Shown here: positions 1-8,353 of the stretch, piece by piece
How positions within the stretch are numbered: the stretch's first letter is position 1
How the letters are laid out: the number at the start of each line of letters is the position of its first letter
DNA from: Burkholderia ubonensis
Lineage (GTDB): Bacteria > Pseudomonadota > Gammaproteobacteria > Burkholderiales > Burkholderiaceae
Length of the DNA stretch: 64,000 nt
Assembly (NCBI RefSeq): GCF_001718695.1
Contig: NZ_CP013422.1
Coordinates: 806,001-870,000 of the forward strand
Direction of reading: 5' to 3'
Notes under the pieces: model-generated
Seen by the model: only the letters and a program-made list of their open reading frames with translations
Databases searched by the model: none
What the model was told of the DNA's origin: nothing
Translations under genes and position numbers: made by a program

Positions 1-17
1 ATGTAAAACCGTCTCAT
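1..17 (-). CDS. Start of a gene running off the left edge (possible ArsI/CadI-like)
   Basis: Only five codons are visible: a minus-strand ATG at 17 followed by codons for R, R, F and Y. An AGGATCA stretch just upstream could serve as ribosome-binding site, and the ATG lies 12 bases after the arsR stop codon, so the two genes are probably co-transcribed. ArsI/CadI glyoxalase-fold proteins in arsenic operons commonly begin M-K/R-R-F, which would fit the neighbour. That identity is a guess from four residues; only the presence of a start with a plausible ribosome-binding site is seen. Confidence 0.35.
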
Positions 18-29
18 GAACGTGATCCT

Positions 30-353
30 TCAGCACTTGCAGGAATCGGCGGCCGCGGCGACGCACGGCTCGCCGCTGCAACAGTTCTCGGTGAGAAAGC
101 CGAGCAGCGCGTTCATCTGCTCGAAGGCAGCTCGGTAGATCAGGCTGCGGCCATCGCGCTCCTGCGTGACGAGCGCCGCGTTCGTCAATTCCTTCAGATG
201 GAACGAGAGGGTGGCGTTGGGAATGTCGAGTTGCGCCGCGATGGCGCCGGGCGTCAATCCGGCCGGACCTGCGACGACGAGCATCCTGAATACGTTCAGG
301 CGCAGTTCGTGAGCAAGCGCGGCGAAAGCGCGGACAGCATCTTTGTTTTCCAT
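30..353 (-). CDS. arsR: ArsR-family thiol metalloregulator (AfArsR-type cysteine site)
   Basis: A 107-residue winged-helix repressor; helix-turn-helix at about residues 33-59. The C-terminal helix carries Cys91-Cys92 and Cys97, with Cys105 and Cys107 at the very end. A CC...C trio in the last helix is the As(III) site of the Acidithiobacillus-type ArsR (Cys95, Cys96, Cys102), unlike the CVC site in the DNA-binding helix of E. coli ArsR. The frame is open to a TTG at 422, but I chose the ATG at 353: a promoter (-35 at 383-388, -10 at 360-365) places transcription initiation at or next to this ATG, implying a leaderless mRNA, and the inverted repeat directly upstream would then be its operator. 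Arsenic as ligand is inferred. Confidence 0.8.
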   Translation of the reverse strand: MENKDAVRAFAALAHELRLNVFRMLVVAGPAGLTPGAIAAQLDIPNATLSFHLKELTNAALVTQERDGRSLIYRAAFEQMNALLGFLTENCCSGEPCVAAAADSCKC

Positions 354-388
354 ATTTCGAATATAGTCGAAATGATGGGCGGGAGCAA
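354..388 (-). promoter_or_regulatory. arsR promoter with overlapping dyad operator
   Basis: Minus-strand -10 TATATT (365-360) and weak -35 TTGCTC (388-383) have a 17-base spacer. The -10 lies inside an inverted repeat with 7-base arms, ATTTCGA at 354-360 and TCGAAAT at 367-373, separated by 6 bases. A dyad covering the -10 is the usual arrangement for self-repression by ArsR. The repeat ends one base from the ATG at 353. Confidence 0.6.
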
Positions 389-437
389 CAAGGTGTTTGT
401 CCGGTCTGCTCGATTCGTTCAAGATCGACTACCCAAC

Positions 438-462
438 AAAAAAGGCCCTCACGGGCCTTTTC
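438..462 (-). terminator. Bidirectional-looking intrinsic terminator after phnW
   Basis: Perfect 8-base stem AAAGGCCC (441-448) / GGGCCTTT (453-460) with a 4-base loop, flanked by A-rich sequence on the left and TT on the right. It lies between the 3' end of the phosphonate operon and the arsR promoter, so it should end the minus-strand operon and insulate arsR. Confidence 0.75.
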
Positions 463-486
463 CTTGACGCAACCTGCAACCACCAC

Positions 487-1551
487 TCACCGCGTCAACG
501 CCGTAAACCCATCCAGCAACCGCTCGACGTCAGCCGCCTCGATCGCGCCCATCGTCGAGATGCGGAACAGTTCCTTCGACAGCCCGCCTTGCCCCGCGTA
601 GATCACGAAGCCGCGCGCCTTCAGCCCGTCGTGGAGCTGCTCGTACGTCACGCCCTGCGGCAGGCGGTACGCGCGCAGCACGACCGACGACGCGCCCTCG
701 GGCAGCACGAGCGGCATCCCGCGCGCGGCGAGGCCTGCTTGCGCCTGGTCGGCGAGCGCCTTGTAGCGCGCGTGGCGCGCGCGCCAGCCGCCGGCTTCGT
801 CGAATTCGCGCAGCGCCTCGACGAGCGCGTAGTACGCGTGCACCGACGGCGTGAACGGCGTGTTGCGCTGGTCCTGCAGCTTCGCGAGGCGGCCGAGGTC
901 GAGGTAGTACGTGCGGCTCGCGGCCTGCGCGAGCGCGCTGCGGCGCACGATCACGAACGCCGCGCCCGGCACGCCGTGCAGGCACTTGTTCGCGGTCGCC
1001 GCCACTGCGTCGATGTCGCCGCCCGCGAAATCGATCGCCTCCGCGCCGAAGCTGCTGACGCCGTCGACGAGCAGCCTCACGCCGCGCGCACGGCACACGT
1101 CGGCGATCGCGCCGAGATCGTTCAGTCGGCCGGTCGTCGTTTCGTGATGGATCACCGCGACGTGCGAGAAGCCGCCCGCGTCGAGCCGCGCGGCGATCTG
1201 CGCGAGGTCGGGCGCCTGCATCCACTCATGCTTGAGCACTTCATGCGCAATCGCGTACTGCGTCGCGATCTGCGCGATCCGCTCGCCGTACACGCCGTTC
1301 TCGATCACGAGCAGCTTGCCGCCCTGCGGGACGAGCGCCGCGACCATGCTTTCGACGGCGGCGGTGCCCGAGCCCGTCATCAGCACGGCGGCCCATTCGG
1401 CCGGATCGAGGCCGTACGCGGCGACGAGCCGCGCGCGCGCCTCGTCCTGCAGGTCGAAGAACTCGCTTTCGCGATGGCACAGGTCGGGTTGCAGCAGGCT
1501 GCGGCGCACGCGTTCGGACAGCGTCACCGGGCCGGGGTTCAGCAGCAGCAT
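487..1551 (-). CDS. phnW: 2-aminoethylphosphonate aminotransferase
   Basis: A 354-residue class V (fold type I) PLP aminotransferase interconverting 2-aminoethylphosphonate (AEP) plus pyruvate with phosphonoacetaldehyde plus alanine. It opens with the family signature LLLNPGPVTLSERV; Asp163 (LLVDGVSSFG) should contact the PLP ring nitrogen and Lys189 (ATANKCLHG) forms the Schiff base. Length matches PhnW. In catabolic clusters this enzyme removes nitrogen from AEP, but here it is the last gene of an operon with PEP mutase and phosphonopyruvate decarboxylase and no phosphonatase, so the biosynthetic direction is inferred. The ATG at 1551 shares its A with the upstream stop codon (TGATG), implying translational coupling. 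A TTG one codon earlier is a less likely start. Confidence 0.92.
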   Translation of the reverse strand: MLLLNPGPVTLSERVRRSLLQPDLCHRESEFFDLQDEARARLVAAYGLDPAEWAAVLMTGSGTAAVESMVAALVPQGGKLLVIENGVYGERIAQIATQYAIAHEVLKHEWMQAPDLAQIAARLDAGGFSHVAVIHHETTTGRLNDLGAIADVCRARGVRLLVDGVSSFGAEAIDFAGGDIDAVAATANKCLHGVPGAAFVIVRRSALAQAASRTYYLDLGRLAKLQDQRNTPFTPSVHAYYALVEALREFDEAGGWRARHARYKALADQAQAGLAARGMPLVLPEGASSVVLRAYRLPQGVTYEQLHDGLKARGFVIYAGQGGLSKELFRISTMGAIEAADVERLLDGFTALTR

Positions 1552-2732
1552 CAATGGGCTCCTTCAGCGTGGGCTTCGGCCTGCGCGGCGCCGATGTGGC
1601 GCATCAGGCGGGTCTTGACTTCGACCGGCGTGACGGTCGGGCGGGGCAGCCCGTCGGGCACGCCGGTGCGGATCGCGATGCGCACGAAGCGCGCGCCGTC
1701 CGCTTGCGCGGCCAGCGCCGCGTCGAGCACATCGAGCGACTCGCCTTCGACCGCCGACGCATAGCCGCACGCGGCGGCGACGCCGGCGAACGACACGTGC
1801 TGCGACACGGTGGCCTGGCCGCCCGTCGATTCGTGCGCGCCGTTGTCGAGCAGCACGTGCGTGAGGTTCGCGGGGCCGTAGGCGCCGAGCGTCGCGAACG
1901 CGCCCATGCGCATCAGCGCGGCGCCGTCGCCGTCGACCGCGACGACCTTCAGGTCGGGCCGCGCGAGCGCGAGGCCCAGCGCAAGCGGCGTCACGCAGCC
2001 CATCGAGCCGACCATGTACAACTGGTTCGGGCGATCGTCGAGCGCATACAGCTCGCGGCCGCAGAAGCCGGTCGATGCGAGCACGACGGTCGAGTCGACC
2101 GGCGTGTGCGCGATCACGCGCCGCAGCGCGTCGTGGCGGGTCGGCCGCGCGTCGGCCGATTCAACTCGCGCCGCCGACTGCGCGGCGACGTGCGCGCGCG
2201 GCGTCGCCGCCGGATTGGCCTTCAGCTCATACGGCGCGACGCTGCCTTTCTGCATCACGAGCGCGTACGGGCGGCCGGTCGCGTCCATGTGCGCGATCGC
2301 GCGGTCGAGCGCCGGGCCGACCGCGTCGGGATCGGTCGGGAAGGTTTCCCACGGGATCTCCATCGTGTCGAGCATCGCGGGCGTGATCGGCCCCATCAGC
2401 GCGTGCTGCGGCTCGTCGGGCACGCCGGGCTGGCCGCGCCACGTGACGATCAGGAGCTGCGGCAGGCGGAACGTCCACGTGAGCGACGTGAGCGGGCTCA
2501 CCGCGTTGCCGAGCCCCGAGTTCTGCATCATCGCGATCCCGCGCTTGCCGCCCAGCGTCGCGCCCGCGATCAGCGCGACCGCGTCGCCTTCGTTCGCGGC
2601 CGACACGTAGTGCAGCGTCGGGTCCTGCAGCACGTAGTTGATGAACGGCGTCAGGTACGAGCAGGGCACGCCCGCGTACCAGTCGAAGCCGCGCGCGCGG
2701 GCGGCCTCGACGAACTGGGCCGCTTCGATCAT
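1551..2732 (-). CDS. aepY: Phosphonopyruvate decarboxylase
   Basis: A 393-residue thiamine-diphosphate enzyme that decarboxylates phosphonopyruvate to phosphonoacetaldehyde, making the thermodynamically unfavourable PEP mutase step irreversible. The N-terminal half has the pyrimidine-binding domain with the conserved Glu at about residue 48 (AANEGDAVA); the C-terminal half has the diphosphate/Mg site GDG followed some 25 residues later by [10 protein letters not shown]. Typical length for Ppd. The ATG overlaps the stop of the PEP mutase gene by four bases (ATGA), so the two proteins are made in tandem. It cannot be confused with sulfopyruvate decarboxylase given the PEP mutase immediately upstream. 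Confidence 0.93.
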   Translation of the reverse strand: MIEAAQFVEAARARGFDWYAGVPCSYLTPFINYVLQDPTLHYVSAANEGDAVALIAGATLGGKRGIAMMQNSGLGNAVSPLTSLTWTFRLPQLLIVTWRGQPGVPDEPQHALMGPITPAMLDTMEIPWETFPTDPDAVGPALDRAIAHMDATGRPYALVMQKGSVAPYELKANPAATPRAHVAAQSAARVESADARPTRHDALRRVIAHTPVDSTVVLASTGFCGRELYALDDRPNQLYMVGSMGCVTPLALGLALARPDLKVVAVDGDGAALMRMGAFATLGAYGPANLTHVLLDNGAHESTGGQATVSQHVSFAGVAAACGYASAVEGESLDVLDAALAAQADGARFVRIAIRTGVPDGLPRPTVTPVEVKTRLMRHIGAAQAEAHAEGAH

Positions 2733-4417
2733 TGCGCGCCTCCGTTGCCGGCGCCCGGTTCGGACAGCGGCGTCTGGCCGTGCGCGAAGTCGCCCGCGCG
2801 GCGGAAATCTTCGAGATCGTTGACGCCGCGCCAATGGCCGTGCACGTACTGCACCTCGATCTTCTCGCCGGCGGCGATCAGTTCGTTGAGGAGCGTGGGG
2901 ATGTCGAGCGTGTCGAAATCGGCGCGCGCCTGCAGCGTCGCGAGCATCGCCTTCAAACGTTCGACGCCTGCGCCTCGCACGTTCAGCAGGCCGATCCAGC
3001 GGCCGTGCGGCGTGCCTTCGGCCACATCGCTCGACACGCGCTGCAGATAGGTCTTCTGGCCGAACAGGCCGCGGTCGTCGGCAGCGGAGCAGAGCGCGAA
3101 GTCGCGCACGCTCTGGTTCGTCGGCTGCGTCAGCGACGAATCGACGACGACGCTGAACTCGGCCTCGCTTTCCGCGAGGTCGCGCAGGATGTAGCTGCGG
3201 AACAGCAGGTCGCCGTACGAGATCACGGTGTCGCCGGTCAGGCGCTCGGCCGCGCACGCGAGCGACGCGAGCTCGCCCGTCTGCGCATGGCGCTCGTTGA
3301 CGACGAGCTTGATGCCCGACGTGTCGATCGCGTCGGCGCGGTAGCCGCCGACCACGGTGATGTCGTTCACGCCGTGCTTCTTGAAGCCGTCGACGAGCCA
3401 GCGCAGCAGCGGCTTGCCGGCGACCGGCAGCATCACCTTCGGCTTGTCTTCGGTGACGGCTTCCAGCCCCTTGCCGCGGCTCGCGGCGAGCACGATCGCG
3501 GCGTTCGACGCGCGCGACGACGACGACAGGTAGATGCGCTCGGCCGCCGAATACTCGTCGGCGTCCTGCAGGCGGAAGATCTCGTTGACCGACGCGACGC
3601 GGTCTTCGACGTTGATCAGCGTTTCGTTCTCGTGGATCTCGCGCGCAACGGCCTGCATCGCGGACGCCGATGCGCGGATCAGGTGGTTCGCCCAGATCAC
3701 GGTGCTGATGCCGGCCTGGCGGAACACGTCGGTCGGCGTGCTGTAGTACTTGGTCGGCACGATCACGAGCGGCGCCTTGCCGCTCCATTCACGCGCGAAC
3801 TGCAGGATCTCGTCCGGGCGCGACAGCTTGCTGTGGATCAGGATCGCGTCCGCGCCGGCTTCCGCATACGCGTTCGCGCGGCGCAGCGCCTCGTCCATCC
3901 CCCAGCCGGCGATCAGCGCCTCGACGCGCGCGACGATCGAGAAGTCCGGGTCGCTCTGCGAATCCTTGCCGGCCTTGATCTTGCCGCAGAACTCGTCGAT
4001 CTCGGCGAGCGGCTGGCGCTCGCCGTCGATGAAGCTGTTGGTCTTCGGGAACTGCTTGTCCTCGATGCACACGCCCGCGATGCCGCGCTGCTCGAGCTTC
4101 TTCACGAGGCGGCGCACGTTGTTGAAGTTGCCGTAGCCGGTGTCGCCGTCGAGCAGGATCGGCAGGTCGCTCGCGTCGGCCATGAACTCGAGCACGTCGA
4201 CGACCTGGGTCCAGCTCGCCTCGTTGTTGTCGCGCACGCCGAACTGCGCGGAGATCGCGAGGCCGGACGCCCAGATCCCCTTGAAGCCCGCCTCGCGGAC
4301 GATCCGCGCGGACAGGCCGTTGTGCGCTTCCATCAGGAATTCGAGGTCGCTGCTGACGAGCATGCGGCGCAGGCGCGCGCTGCGCGATTCGGTGAAGTTG
4401 GGTTCGCGTGCGTTCAT
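2729..4417 (-). CDS. aepX: PEP mutase fused to a nucleotidyltransferase domain
   Basis: A 562-residue two-domain protein. Residues 1 to about 300 are phosphoenolpyruvate mutase, isomerising PEP to 3-phosphonopyruvate and forming the C-P bond; the mutase-specific gating-loop signature [11 protein letters not shown] is at residues 119-129, which separates it from isocitrate lyase and methylisocitrate lyase homologues. Residues about 304-562 form an NTP-transferase domain. Its glycine-rich signature reads [17 protein letters not shown] at 311-327, so the Gly and Arg usual in the G-x-G-x-R motif are Ser and Gly here. Whether this domain is active, and on AEP or another phosphonate, is unknown; a separate nucleotidyltransferase is encoded just upstream. 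Four-base overlaps at both ends. Confidence 0.92.
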   Translation of the reverse strand: MNAREPNFTESRSARLRRMLVSSDLEFLMEAHNGLSARIVREAGFKGIWASGLAISAQFGVRDNNEASWTQVVDVLEFMADASDLPILLDGDTGYGNFNNVRRLVKKLEQRGIAGVCIEDKQFPKTNSFIDGERQPLAEIDEFCGKIKAGKDSQSDPDFSIVARVEALIAGWGMDEALRRANAYAEAGADAILIHSKLSRPDEILQFAREWSGKAPLVIVPTKYYSTPTDVFRQAGISTVIWANHLIRASASAMQAVAREIHENETLINVEDRVASVNEIFRLQDADEYSAAERIYLSSSSRASNAAIVLAASRGKGLEAVTEDKPKVMLPVAGKPLLRWLVDGFKKHGVNDITVVGGYRADAIDTSGIKLVVNERHAQTGELASLACAAERLTGDTVISYGDLLFRSYILRDLAESEAEFSVVVDSSLTQPTNQSVRDFALCSAADDRGLFGQKTYLQRVSSDVAEGTPHGRWIGLLNVRGAGVERLKAMLATLQARADFDTLDIPTLLNELIAAGEKIEVQYVHGHWRGVNDLEDFRRAGDFAHGQTPLSEPGAGNGGAQ

Positions 4418-5181
4418 CGTGCAGCTCCGGCGGTGGTGCGTTGAATCAGGGGGAGGATGTCCTGCGTGGCGCGCGCGACATCGTTCGGGAAGTCGATCTC
4501 GATCCACGGCGCGCCCGTCACGTCGGCGACGTCGAACGAATGGCCGCCTTCGAGCAGCAGGTCGCGCACGGCTTCCTCGTGCGGCATGTTCGCGCGGCCG
4601 CTGTCGACGTAGCCGGCGACGATCGCCGCGAGGCGGCGCGCGGTGCCTTCGGTGAAGCGGAAGAAGCCGACCGATTCGCCGATCGTGTCGTAGTCGAGGT
4701 CGACCGCGAGCTGCTTGCGCAGCTCGACGGGCACGCCGTTCTTCAGGCACAGCTTGACGGGCTCGTCGCCCGCCTCGAAATCGCGGTCGATCAGCAGGCG
4801 GTCGACCGGCTGGTCGGGGTTGGCCACGAGCGCGTGCAGGATGCTTTCGTCGTACAGCACGTCGGCGTCCATCAGCAGCACGTCGCCGCCGCGCGTCATC
4901 GCGTCGGCGACGGTATGCACGGTCAGCACGCTGCCGAGATCGTAGCGGTCGTTCAGCACGATTTCCGCGCGGCGGCCGAGGCGCTTCAGTTCTTCCTCGA
5001 CCTTGCCGGACTGGAAGCCCAGCGCCAGCACGATCTCGTCGACGCCGGCCGCGTCGAGCACGCGCAGGTGGCGCTCGAGCAGCGAGGCGTCGTCGAAGCG
5101 CAGCAGACACTTCGGGAATTGCGCTTCGGGAGGTTGCTGCAGGCGCAAGCCGAGGCCTGCCGCAAGAATGATGGCTCGCAT
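4414..5181 (-). CDS. NTP transferase, probable AEP cytidylyltransferase (PntC-like)
   Basis: A 255-residue single-domain nucleotidyltransferase. It starts with an intact glycine-rich signature, [10 protein letters not shown], followed by the FPKCLL lysine segment and a metal-binding [10 protein letters not shown] at about residues 106-115. Enzymes of this kind in phosphonate operons (PntC, LicC-like) convert AEP plus CTP to CMP-AEP. With a CDP-alcohol phosphatidyltransferase in the same operon, CMP-AEP is the expected activated head group. I chose the ATG at 5181 because the A-x-I-L-A-A-G strand must begin at the N-terminus; an in-frame start at 5196 would add five residues. It overlaps the PEP mutase gene by ATGA. 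Substrate is inferred. Confidence 0.8.
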   Translation of the reverse strand: MRAIILAAGLGLRLQQPPEAQFPKCLLRFDDASLLERHLRVLDAAGVDEIVLALGFQSGKVEEELKRLGRRAEIVLNDRYDLGSVLTVHTVADAMTRGGDVLLMDADVLYDESILHALVANPDQPVDRLLIDRDFEAGDEPVKLCLKNGVPVELRKQLAVDLDYDTIGESVGFFRFTEGTARRLAAIVAGYVDSGRANMPHEEAVRDLLLEGGHSFDVADVTGAPWIEIDFPNDVARATQDILPLIQRTTAGAAR

Positions 5182-5223
5182 GTGTTCTCCAACCAAAAAA
5201 TCGACCGATCGATGCTTGACCGA

Positions 5224-6225
5224 TCAGTCGGCGAGAGGCTGCGGCGCACGGCGCCGCTGCCAGTTTCTTTCACTGAAATGCAGATAGAGCAGGCCGGGCA
5301 GGCCGAGCGCGAGTTCGCGCGCGCGCTTCGCGAGCGACAGCGCGAGCGCCGCGTCGGGCGGCAGGCCGACGAGCGGCGCGAGCAGCAGGTAGCCGCCTTC
5401 CTGCGCGCCGAGCGAGCCGGGAATCGCGAAGGCGGCGCCGCGGATCGCCTGGCCGACGCTTTCGAGCAGCAGCGCGTCGAGCCAGCTCACCGGATGCCCG
5501 AGGAAATGCAGCGCGAGCCACACTTCCGCGGTGCCGACGATCCAGCCGACGAGACTCAGCGCGAAGGTCGACGCCACCTTGCGGCGGTCGCGGTACAGCG
5601 TGCCGACCGCCGCGTCGATCGCGTCCGCGCGGGTCGCGAGCGACGACCAGTCGCGCGGGCCGAGCAGCTTCGACGCGACGCGCAGGCCGCGGCCGAACAG
5701 CCCGCGCCGCTGCGCGGCATAGAACAGCACCGCGCAGCCGCCGAGCACGCCGGTCGCGATCAGCGCCGGCGTGCGCAGGTGCGCGGCCGATTCGTGCGTC
5801 GCGACCATGCTGAACGCGGCGATGCCGAGCAGCGCGAACGCCATTTGTGCAAGCGCCTGCATCGTCGTGCTGACCGTGATCGCCGCGGCGGCATTCGCCA
5901 TCCGGGTGCCGCGCTGCGCGAGGTGGCGCACCATCAGCACGGGGCCGCCGATCTGCCCGGCGGGCAGCAGGCTGTTGACCGATTCGCCGACCCAGCGCGC
6001 GCGCAGCGCATTGCCGAGCTCGGCGCCGGGCTCGCCCTTGCGGAACATCACCGAGATCGCCGCCGCGTCGATCACGAGCGGCACGACGTGGAACGCCGCG
6101 ACGAGCGCGAGCCCCCAGCCGGCCGCGAGGAACGTCGACGCGACCGCGCCGACACCCTGCCACGCGAGCAGGGCCACGAACAGGGCCGTCCCGAGGGACA
6201 GCAGGATCATGCCGGCGCGTGTCAT
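5224..6225 (-). CDS. Flippase-like integral membrane protein (LPG-synthase TM / UPF0104 family)
   Basis: A 333-residue polytopic protein with about eight hydrophobic segments, beginning [20 protein letters not shown]. It carries the family's conserved core ([18 protein letters not shown] near residue 90, [19 protein letters not shown] near residue 255). The family covers the membrane half of MprF and the hopanoid-associated HpnL; members are thought to move or attach modified lipids, but no soluble transferase domain is present here. In this operon a role in flipping or exporting the phosphonolipid is a reasonable inference. Start overlaps the oxygenase stop codon (ATGA); 42 bases separate it from the next gene, the only real gap in the operon. 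A distant relative is encoded at 52369-53376. Confidence 0.8.
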   Translation of the reverse strand: MTRAGMILLSLGTALFVALLAWQGVGAVASTFLAAGWGLALVAAFHVVPLVIDAAAISVMFRKGEPGAELGNALRARWVGESVNSLLPAGQIGGPVLMVRHLAQRGTRMANAAAAITVSTTMQALAQMAFALLGIAAFSMVATHESAAHLRTPALIATGVLGGCAVLFYAAQRRGLFGRGLRVASKLLGPRDWSSLATRADAIDAAVGTLYRDRRKVASTFALSLVGWIVGTAEVWLALHFLGHPVSWLDALLLESVGQAIRGAAFAIPGSLGAQEGGYLLLAPLVGLPPDAALALSLAKRARELALGLPGLLYLHFSERNWQRRRAPQPLAD

Positions 6226-7031
6226 GAGCCCGTCGCGCGTCGCGTCGCCAACTGCTTGAACACCTGGCGGAAACCGAAATACGCGATCGCGTCCTTCATG
6301 TTCGAGATGAAACGCTTCCACGGCCGCATGCCGGGGTCGGTCACGTATTCGAACGTGAGCGACACGCGCATTTCGTTCTGGCCGAGCGGCGTGACGCGAT
6401 GGCGCAGCTTGTCGCCGTCGAACAGCACGATGCCGCCGTCGGCGATCTGCACCGAGCCCGGTTCGTCGGGCACCGCCGGATTGCGCGTATGCAGCTCGTA
6501 GTCGAGCCGGCACGACGAGTCGTCGATCACGCCGATCAGCAGCGTGTAGCGGCGGCCGTCGTAGTACGACGTGTCGTAGTGCCAGCCGATGTGGTCGCCC
6601 GGCTTCGTGTAGTAATACAGCGCGTACGCGTGCGGATCGTCGTCCGGCGACAGCAGCAGCGTGTCGCCGGTGAGCTTCTCGAGGAGGCCGATCAGCGCCT
6701 TCGAGCGGTACAGCTCGGCGATGTACGGCGCCTTCGCGTCGATCGTGTGGCGGCTCACGCTGCCGCCCTGCTTGTGGCCGGGCAGGTAATTGCGGTTGAT
6801 GTCGGCCGTGAGCGCGCGCGCGGCGTCGGCGAGCTTCGCGTGCGCGTCGGGCGGCAGGAACGTGTCGAGATACAGGAACGACCCCTGGCGCGTGTAGTCG
6901 TCGCGCAGGCGGCCGACGTCGAGCCGGCCGACGCAGTCGGCCACGGTGCGGTCCGCGGTGGCCGCCGCTGCGCGCGCAGGCGCGGGGCGTGCCGGGTTCA
7001 GCACGGAGTCGTCGCGTGTGCTGGGAGTCAT
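6222..7031 (-). CDS. 2-oxoglutarate/Fe(II)-dependent oxygenase (HalD/BesD-related)
   Basis: A 269-residue double-stranded beta-helix oxygenase. The iron triad is visible as His151-x-Asp153 (GWHYDTSYYDG) and distal His211 (DKLRHRV), with Arg222 (EMRVSLTF) placed to bind the 2-oxoglutarate carboxylate. The sequence resembles the group that includes amino-acid halogenases such as BesD, but those have Gly in place of the Asp; the Asp here predicts hydroxylation. Four-base overlaps with both neighbours make it an integral part of the phosphonate operon. The likely substrate is the AEP head group, free, CMP-linked or in lipid, giving 1-hydroxy-2-aminoethylphosphonate; hydroxylation of the lipid acyl chain is the main alternative. 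Substrate is inference. Confidence 0.8.
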   Translation of the reverse strand: MTPSTRDDSVLNPARPAPARAAAATADRTVADCVGRLDVGRLRDDYTRQGSFLYLDTFLPPDAHAKLADAARALTADINRNYLPGHKQGGSVSRHTIDAKAPYIAELYRSKALIGLLEKLTGDTLLLSPDDDPHAYALYYYTKPGDHIGWHYDTSYYDGRRYTLLIGVIDDSSCRLDYELHTRNPAVPDEPGSVQIADGGIVLFDGDKLRHRVTPLGQNEMRVSLTFEYVTDPGMRPWKRFISNMKDAIAYFGFRQVFKQLATRRATGS

Positions 7032-7708
7032 TTGCTTGCCTGGATTTCGGTTGGGTTCTGCGGCAGGGCGCCGCGACGAACGATGCGCCACCAGTCGATC
7101 ACGACCCAGGCGGCGAACAGCGGCGCGCCGATCGACGCCGCCAGCAGGAACGGTTCGACGCCGTTCGTGAGCGTCACGAGCGGCAGCAGGTAGAGCACGT
7201 CCTCGGTCTCGAAGCCGCCGACGAACGCCTGCTTGGTGCCGGCCTTGCCGGCGAACGATTCGATCCGCATCCGCAGGTAGAAGATCAGCGCGACCGCCGC
7301 GCCGGCCGCCGCGCCGAGCAGCACCGGCGACGCGGCCATCTGGCCGCCCTGGGCGATGATGCCGACGCCCATGCTGACGAACAGCGCGATCGTGACGAGC
7401 GCGTCCGCCGCGAGGTCGTAGAAATGGCCGATCTTGCTCGACTTGCCGCTGATGCGGGCGAGTTCGCCGTCCGTGTGGTCGACGAAGTTCGACAGCACGA
7501 TCAGGAATGCGCCGGCGTTGCTCCAGCCGTAGCCGCCCTGGGCAAGGCACCACGCGCCGGCAAGGCCGATCAGCAGGCGGACGGTGGTGAGGTGATTCGG
7601 GGTGACGGGCGTGTCGACGAGCGGCCGGACGAGGGCGCGCGCGAGCCGCGCATCCCACGTGCGGGGTAGCGGTGGCTCGGAACGTTTGGCGGTTTTTCTT
7701 TGGTCCAT
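7028..7708 (-). CDS. CDP-alcohol phosphatidyltransferase (predicted phosphonolipid synthase)
   Basis: A 226-residue membrane enzyme with the complete family motif D77-x2-D80-G81-x2-A84-R85-x8-G94-x3-D98-x3-D102 and about six hydrophobic segments. Family members transfer a phospho-alcohol from a CDP/CMP donor to a hydroxyl acceptor, releasing CMP. With AEP made and probably CMP-activated by its neighbours, this enzyme is predicted to join AEP to diacylglycerol or a sphingoid lipid, like an ethanolamine/choline phosphotransferase with a phosphonate donor. It is the first gene of the operon. Start set at the ATG at 7708; an in-frame start at 7756 would add 16 unconserved residues. No strong ribosome-binding site is seen for either. 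Confidence 0.87.
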   Translation of the reverse strand: MDQRKTAKRSEPPLPRTWDARLARALVRPLVDTPVTPNHLTTVRLLIGLAGAWCLAQGGYGWSNAGAFLIVLSNFVDHTDGELARISGKSSKIGHFYDLAADALVTIALFVSMGVGIIAQGGQMAASPVLLGAAAGAAVALIFYLRMRIESFAGKAGTKQAFVGGFETEDVLYLLPLVTLTNGVEPFLLAASIGAPLFAAWVVIDWWRIVRRGALPQNPTEIQASK

Positions 7709-8353
7709 CGGCGAAATATATACGGATTTGTAAGTTGTTGCTTTTCCTTGGACCAATGTCCTGACATGTGCCTGTGTTACGGAGTATTCCGGGTGTTGGC
7801 AAGTTGTAATCCGGGCCCGTGAATTGGCGTTCCCGCCTTCGGATCGTACCGGTTCCAGCGGGGTTCGCCGCGCGCCGCCGTCAAGGGCCGGCGGGCCGCG
7901 CAGCGGCGCTCGGCGCGGATCCGCGCGGGCGTGCGGCTTTGATCTCGGTCACGGGTCGAGACGGGGCGCCGCGCGACAATTCGCAGCAGCGATTCGCGAA
8001 GCGCTCGGCGTGCGCGGATTGCCCGGTTGCCGACGCCGGATCCGGACGGTTTTCGCTCGGTCGACGTTCAGCATTTCGTAAGCTGTCCGGGCGAGAATGG
8101 CCGTTTTCTTTCGAATTGCTTTCTGTCGCATTCGGTCAAATTACGACCGACTGACACAGAAGTGCCGTTCGATATCAGGCGCATCCGGCAAGAATCTTTT
8201 TCATTCGGGCTGACATTTCGCGACGACGGCGTCTGCGATACTCGGACCGTGCCCGTGGTGCCGGGCCGCCCTCGCGGCCCCAAGGGCTTCGCGTCGCTCA
8301 GGAGACACCCCCCGCGGCGTCAACGACAGACCAGAAGCTTCAGATATATAGCC
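7709..8353. other. Divergent intergenic region between phosphonolipid operon and CoA transferase
   Basis: About 645 bases with no convincing gene. It must hold the promoters of the minus-strand operon and of the plus-strand CoA transferase. Two dyads are visible: TTGGTCC at 7700-7706 (inside the first codons of the operon) with GGACCAA at 7750-7756, and TCGGTC (8132-8137) with GACCGA (8145-8150). AT-rich TATATA elements occur near 7716-7722 and 8345-8350. I could not assign a convincing -35/-10 pair. Confidence 0.4.

Noticed and set aside
487..1551. Interpreting phnW as part of AEP degradation
   Set aside because: No phosphonatase, phosphonoacetate hydrolase or phosphonate uptake gene is present, whereas PEP mutase and decarboxylase are in the same operon.
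397..1764. Long plus-strand open frames opposite the phosphonate operon and many other minus-strand genes
   Set aside because: They are Arg/Ala/His-rich antisense shadows caused by high GC at third codon positions; the opposite strand has clear homology.
6222..7031. Calling the operon oxygenase a halogenase
   Set aside because: The sequence resembles HalD/BesD, but the iron-binding motif is His-x-Asp; radical halogenases need Gly or Ala there to admit chloride.
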